Assembly: GCA_903875225.1 (NCBI GenBank)
Contig: CAIQVJ010000114.1
Location: forward strand, 1 to 63,283
Direction of reading: 5' to 3'
DNA length: 63,283 nucleotides
From: an uncultured Pseudomonadota bacterium
GTDB taxonomy: Bacteria; Myxococcota_A; UBA796; SXON01
In this document: positions 60,960-63,283 of the stretch, one piece after another
How the letters are laid out: each line of letters starts with the position of its first letter
How positions within the stretch are numbered: position 1 is the stretch's first letter
The notes under the pieces: generated by a model
Seen by the model: the letters and a program-made list of their open reading frames with translations, nothing else
Told to the model about the DNA's origin: nothing
Database searches by the model: none
Position numbers and translations under genes: made by a program

Positions 60960-62468
60960 ATGGCGAACCCGAAGACGAAGACCCCCACCACGGCTCCGAA
61001 AGTGCGGCCGTGGCCGACCAGGACGGCGACACGAGAGGACCTGCTCCTCTTCTACCGCGCTGCGCTGGAGGCGCGCGCCATGCCCGAGCGAGAGCTCGCG
61101 ACGATGGAGCTTGCGCGCCTCCTCCCGCGGGGTGCCCCCGAGGCCAGCGCGCTGCGCCTGGGCATCAACCAGCCGGGGATCCGCGCGATGGCGCTTGCCG
61201 AGGCTTCGCTCGACGAGCCCGACGAGGCCCGCGCGCGTGAGCTGATCGAAGACGCGATGTTCGACATCCTCGAGGTTTCCGAACATGAGCGCATTCCAGC
61301 GGCTGCCGGGACGCTCTACGCGGCGCTGCGCCGGCTCGGCGATCCGCGCGCCGACGCGCGAGAGGCGGAGATCCGGTCCGGCTATTGCGGACCAGCCATC
61401 TACCGATTCGTCGATCTGTCCCGGTTGAGCGGGGTCGCGGCGGGAGTGCTGCTCCGCGCGGGGGCTCCAGCGCTCGCGATCGACGTCTGCAGGCCGCAGT
61501 ACGTGCGCCCCGAGGATCGACGGGAGGTGCTCACCGTGGTGCTCTCGACGGGCACGCCCGAGCTCGCGACCGCCCTTCGGGAGTCCACGGAGGATCATTC
61601 CGGACGCTGGGAACTCCCGACCTACGGTGCGGAGCTTCTCGCGGGCCTCGGCCGGCATCGCGAGGCCATGAGCTGGCTCGACGGGTTCGCGGGGCTCTCC
61701 CGCGCCGCGGCGCGCCGCGGCGTGGTGCAGCACGCGCTCGCTCATGGAGCCCCGGAGGCCGCTGCGCTCTGGGAAGTGGAGCTGGCCGCCGTTCCGGCGT
61801 ACGAGCAGCAGGAGCGGGCGCTGTGGCTGCTGGTCCGGGCGCGAGCGGATCCGGAGGGCGCGCGCGCGCAGGTCGAGACCGCGCTCGCGGCGGCGTGCAC
61901 GCAACAGCTCGGGAAGTCGGGCGGGCTCAGGCTGCTCGTCCGGGACCTCGGCGAGGCCGGCACGCGATGCGGCGCGGACGTGGCCGCGCTCCGCGCGATG
62001 GGGGGAGCGATGGCCGCGTTCGGGGTGCTTCGTGCGACCCCGATCGACGCGCCCGAGTGGCCAGCCCTCTACGAGGAGGTGCGGCCGGGCCTGTTGGCCG
62101 AACGAAAGGCCGGTCGCATCGCCTTCGACGTGCTCGCGGACCTGATCGAGCTCCTCGCCCGCTCGTCGCGGATCGAGGAGAGTCGCGCGCTCGGCTCCTC
62201 CGTCCCGCATCCGAAGGGTCTGGAGGAAGCCGAGGCCGGCGCCACCGTCGCGGCGCAGGCCCGCGGGGGCGACCTCGAGGGCGCGTACCGAACGTGGTCC
62301 GGCATCAAGAAGTCGGCGCGGGTGTACTTCGTGACCCCGCTGCTCCTCGCGTGCGTCGAAGGCCGCCGGCTCTCCGAGCTCACGGCGCTGCTGGGAGAGC
62401 TGCCCGGGGACTGGGAACACCGCATGCCCACGGCAGCGCGGGCGCTCCTCGCGACCGCTCCTGACTGA
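60960..62468 (+). CDS. Helical-repeat (TPR/HEAT-like) protein, unknown function
   Basis: 502 residues from ATG 60960 (MANPKTKTPTTAPKVRPWPT). No signal peptide, so cytosolic. The rest is Ala/Leu/Arg-rich helix pairs such as 'ARAMPERELATMELARLLPR', 'ERIPAAAGTLYAALRRLGD', 'EEAEAGATVAAQARGGDLEG' and 'YRTWSGIKKSARVYFVTPLL', consistent with an alpha-alpha repeat scaffold. No catalytic motif or named family was recognised. It is divergent from the histidine kinase gene, sharing a 146-base region, and could be functionally linked to it. Confidence 0.72.
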   Translation: MANPKTKTPTTAPKVRPWPTRTATREDLLLFYRAALEARAMPERELATMELARLLPRGAPEASALRLGINQPGIRAMALAEASLDEPDEARARELIEDAMFDILEVSEHERIPAAAGTLYAALRRLGDPRADAREAEIRSGYCGPAIYRFVDLSRLSGVAAGVLLRAGAPALAIDVCRPQYVRPEDRREVLTVVLSTGTPELATALRESTEDHSGRWELPTYGAELLAGLGRHREAMSWLDGFAGLSRAAARRGVVQHALAHGAPEAAALWEVELAAVPAYEQQERALWLLVRARADPEGARAQVETALAAACTQQLGKSGGLRLLVRDLGEAGTRCGADVAALRAMGGAMAAFGVLRATPIDAPEWPALYEEVRPGLLAERKAGRIAFDVLADLIELLARSSRIEESRALGSSVPHPKGLEEAEAGATVAAQARGGDLEGAYRTWSGIKKSARVYFVTPLLLACVEGRRLSELTALLGELPGDWEHRMPTAARALLATAPD

Positions 62469-62910
62469 GACCGGCGCCCGCCGGCGACGTGGACGACCCG
62501 CGCGGCTGCTCGCGCCACGCGGACAGCTTCTCCCAGCGGAGCGCCACCGGCCCGGCGGTGATCGCGGATGGGACGCCCGGGAGTCCGAGGTGCGGTTGGG
62601 GGATCGAGAAGCGGGCGCACGAGAGTGTGACACCGCCGGTCGCTGACCCGGATCGAAGGCTCGGCCAGGGATCCGGCGTGGCTGGCAAGGCGGAGCCGAC
62701 GAAGCGTACCGGGGCCGGCGAGGAGGCCCAATGCGCCCAGGTGCGTCGGGCGCGGCCGGGGGAAGGGCGGATGGAGACCGTGCGCCAACGTGCCCCAGCG
62801 ACTCCTCGCGGCCCGGTCGCCGACGGGAGAGGTCGATGCTGCCGGCGTCGCGGGCGCGCTCCCTGGAATCCCCGACCCAGCGTGCCGGAATCTGCTTCGG
62901 AGCGTTGCGC
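62469..62910. other. Gene-poor stretch, possible gene debris
   Basis: No convincing gene on either strand. One minus-strand segment near 62500-62640 reads as sensible protein ('FSIPQPHLGLPGVPSAITAG', 'PVALRWEKLSAWREQPRGS') without a start codon or family, and may be a remnant. The stretch leads into the tandem array at 62913. Confidence 0.4.
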
Positions 62911-62912
62911 CC

Positions 62913-63116
62913 GGCGGACCAATGTCGGTGGGACAGGGCCATCCCCGCGGGTTCGATCCGCCCGGCGGACCAATGTCGGTGGGACAGGGCCATCCCCGCG
63001 AGTTCGATCCGCCCGGCGGACCAACGTCGGTGGGACAGGGCCATCCCCGCGAGTTCGATCCGCATGGCGGACCAATGTCGGTGGGACAGGGTCATCCCCG
63101 CGAGTTCGATCCGCAC
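62913..63116. repeat. 51-bp tandem array, four units
   Basis: Unit starts (GGCGGACCAA) are at 62913, 62964, 63015 and 63066, exactly 51 bp apart with only a few substitutions. Each unit has dyad arms GCGGA and TCCGC at its ends and an inner pair GGGA and TCCC around 'CAGGGCCA', an architecture like the arrays at 18977 and 22619 though the sequence differs. All six frames are open through the array, giving 17-residue repeats that I do not regard as protein. It ends about 80 bases before a palindrome and a possible IS-type ORF. Confidence 0.9.
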
Positions 63117-63198
63117 GCCGATCGCGTCCGTCATGAGCAGTACCGTGACCCATCAGCGACACCGTGCGGTCCCCAATCGGTTGCTGGGTGACGTTGAC

Positions 63199-63215
63199 GG
63201 CGGAGACTCTCCGCC
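63199..63215 (+). promoter_or_regulatory. Palindrome abutting a start codon
   Basis: GGCGGAGA-C-TCTCCGCC is a perfect 8-bp inverted repeat with a single-base centre and ends one base before ATG 63216. It could be an operator, a hairpin that hides the start, or part of a mobile-element end; the GGAGA in the left arm might also serve as ribosome-binding site. Confidence 0.5.
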
Positions 63216-63283
63216 ATGCAACGACGCAAGATCCAAGACAGTGCAGACGCTCGCACCTGCCTGGCCGCCGCCACCGTGTCGGG
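63216..63283 (+). CDS. Possible IS66-type accessory ORF (3' partial)
   Basis: The open frame begins MQRRKIQDSADARTCLAAAT and runs off the window. The pattern (basic start, then 'DARxCLAAAxxSG') resembles the small helix-turn-helix-type ORFs that precede IS66-family transposase genes in Myxococcota. Only 22 residues are visible, so the assignment is weak. The nearby palindrome and tandem array are in keeping with a mobile-element boundary. Confidence 0.35.
   Translation, partial: MQRRKIQDSADARTCLAAATVS

Noticed and set aside
62930..63000. A tRNA-like end, suggested by 'GGTTCGATCC' and a following 'GGACCA' in each 51-bp unit
   Set aside because: The T-arm does not pair over five base pairs, and no D-arm, anticodon arm or acceptor stem of the right size can be built within or across units.
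62913..63116. A CRISPR array
   Set aside because: Whole 51-bp units are near-identical, with no alternation of constant repeat and unique spacer, and no cas gene is in the window. The same holds for the arrays at 18977 and 22619.

Overview
The window is high-GC DNA from a Gram-negative, surface-protein-rich bacterium, most likely a member of the Myxococcota (former Deltaproteobacteria). This placement is an inference. It rests on three proteins ending in a MYXO-CTERM-like signal (Cys motif, membrane helix, Arg cluster), 31 copies of the MopE-type metal-binding motif in three large exported proteins, many lipoproteins, a TonB-dependent receptor, a DUF222-type HNH-nuclease remnant, and start codons that often sit 5-8 bases after a -10 box. 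No tRNA, rRNA or CRISPR array was seen.

Layout. 0-13.6 kb: three exported MopE-repeat proteins (one with FG-GAP repeats, one fused to a SpoIID-like domain), a TonB receptor coupled to a TIG-domain lipoprotein, a Dam-type methylase, a GNAT acetyltransferase and a YbhN-type membrane protein. 13.6-23.1 kb: an accessory, scarred region with a ten-repeat beta-helix protein, a frameshifted fibrinogen-domain lipoprotein, a TetR/glycosyltransferase operon with a clear palindromic operator, a truncated HNH-nuclease gene, two IS91-like transposase fragments each beside a 51-bp palindromic tandem array, and three direct copies of the 3' end of a dicarboxylate-symporter gene. Only the third copy belongs to an intact symporter. 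24.3-33.4 kb: a lipoprotein, then a compact minus-strand cluster of a GT-C-like membrane protein, a sulfotransferase, a membrane protein, a small ribbon-helix-helix-like protein and two alkaline-phosphatase-superfamily enzymes. The parts fit synthesis or modification of an envelope glycan or lipid.

33.4-46.4 kb: a small lipoprotein, a CobW-type GTPase, two methyltransferases, an Asp-box (BNR) MYXO-CTERM protein, an acetyltransferase, a secreted PNGase F-like protein with a thioredoxin-like N-terminal domain, a CehA/McbA-type metallohydrolase lipoprotein and a GMC oxidoreductase. 46.4-62.5 kb: a START-like exported protein coupled to the oxidoreductase, an acyl-CoA carboxyltransferase carrying its own biotinyl domain, an NAD-dependent epimerase/reductase, a methyltransferase, a CPBP intramembrane protease coupled to a propeller lipoprotein, an IF2N-domain protein, the ribosome-assembly GTPase RbgA, a TfoX-like protein, a subtilisin-like protease, a DUF2892 protein, formate-tetrahydrofolate ligase, a hybrid histidine kinase and a helical-repeat protein. 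The last 0.8 kb holds a third 51-bp tandem array and the start of a possible IS66-type accessory ORF.

The most notable signals are the 51-bp arrays (same period and nested dyad design at three loci, two beside IS91-like scars), the repeated symporter tails, the widespread leaderless promoter arrangement, several unusual fusions (SpoIID-MopE, thioredoxin-PNGase F, carboxyltransferase-biotinyl), and the combination of MYXO-CTERM substrates with a CPBP protease of the myxosortase superfamily.
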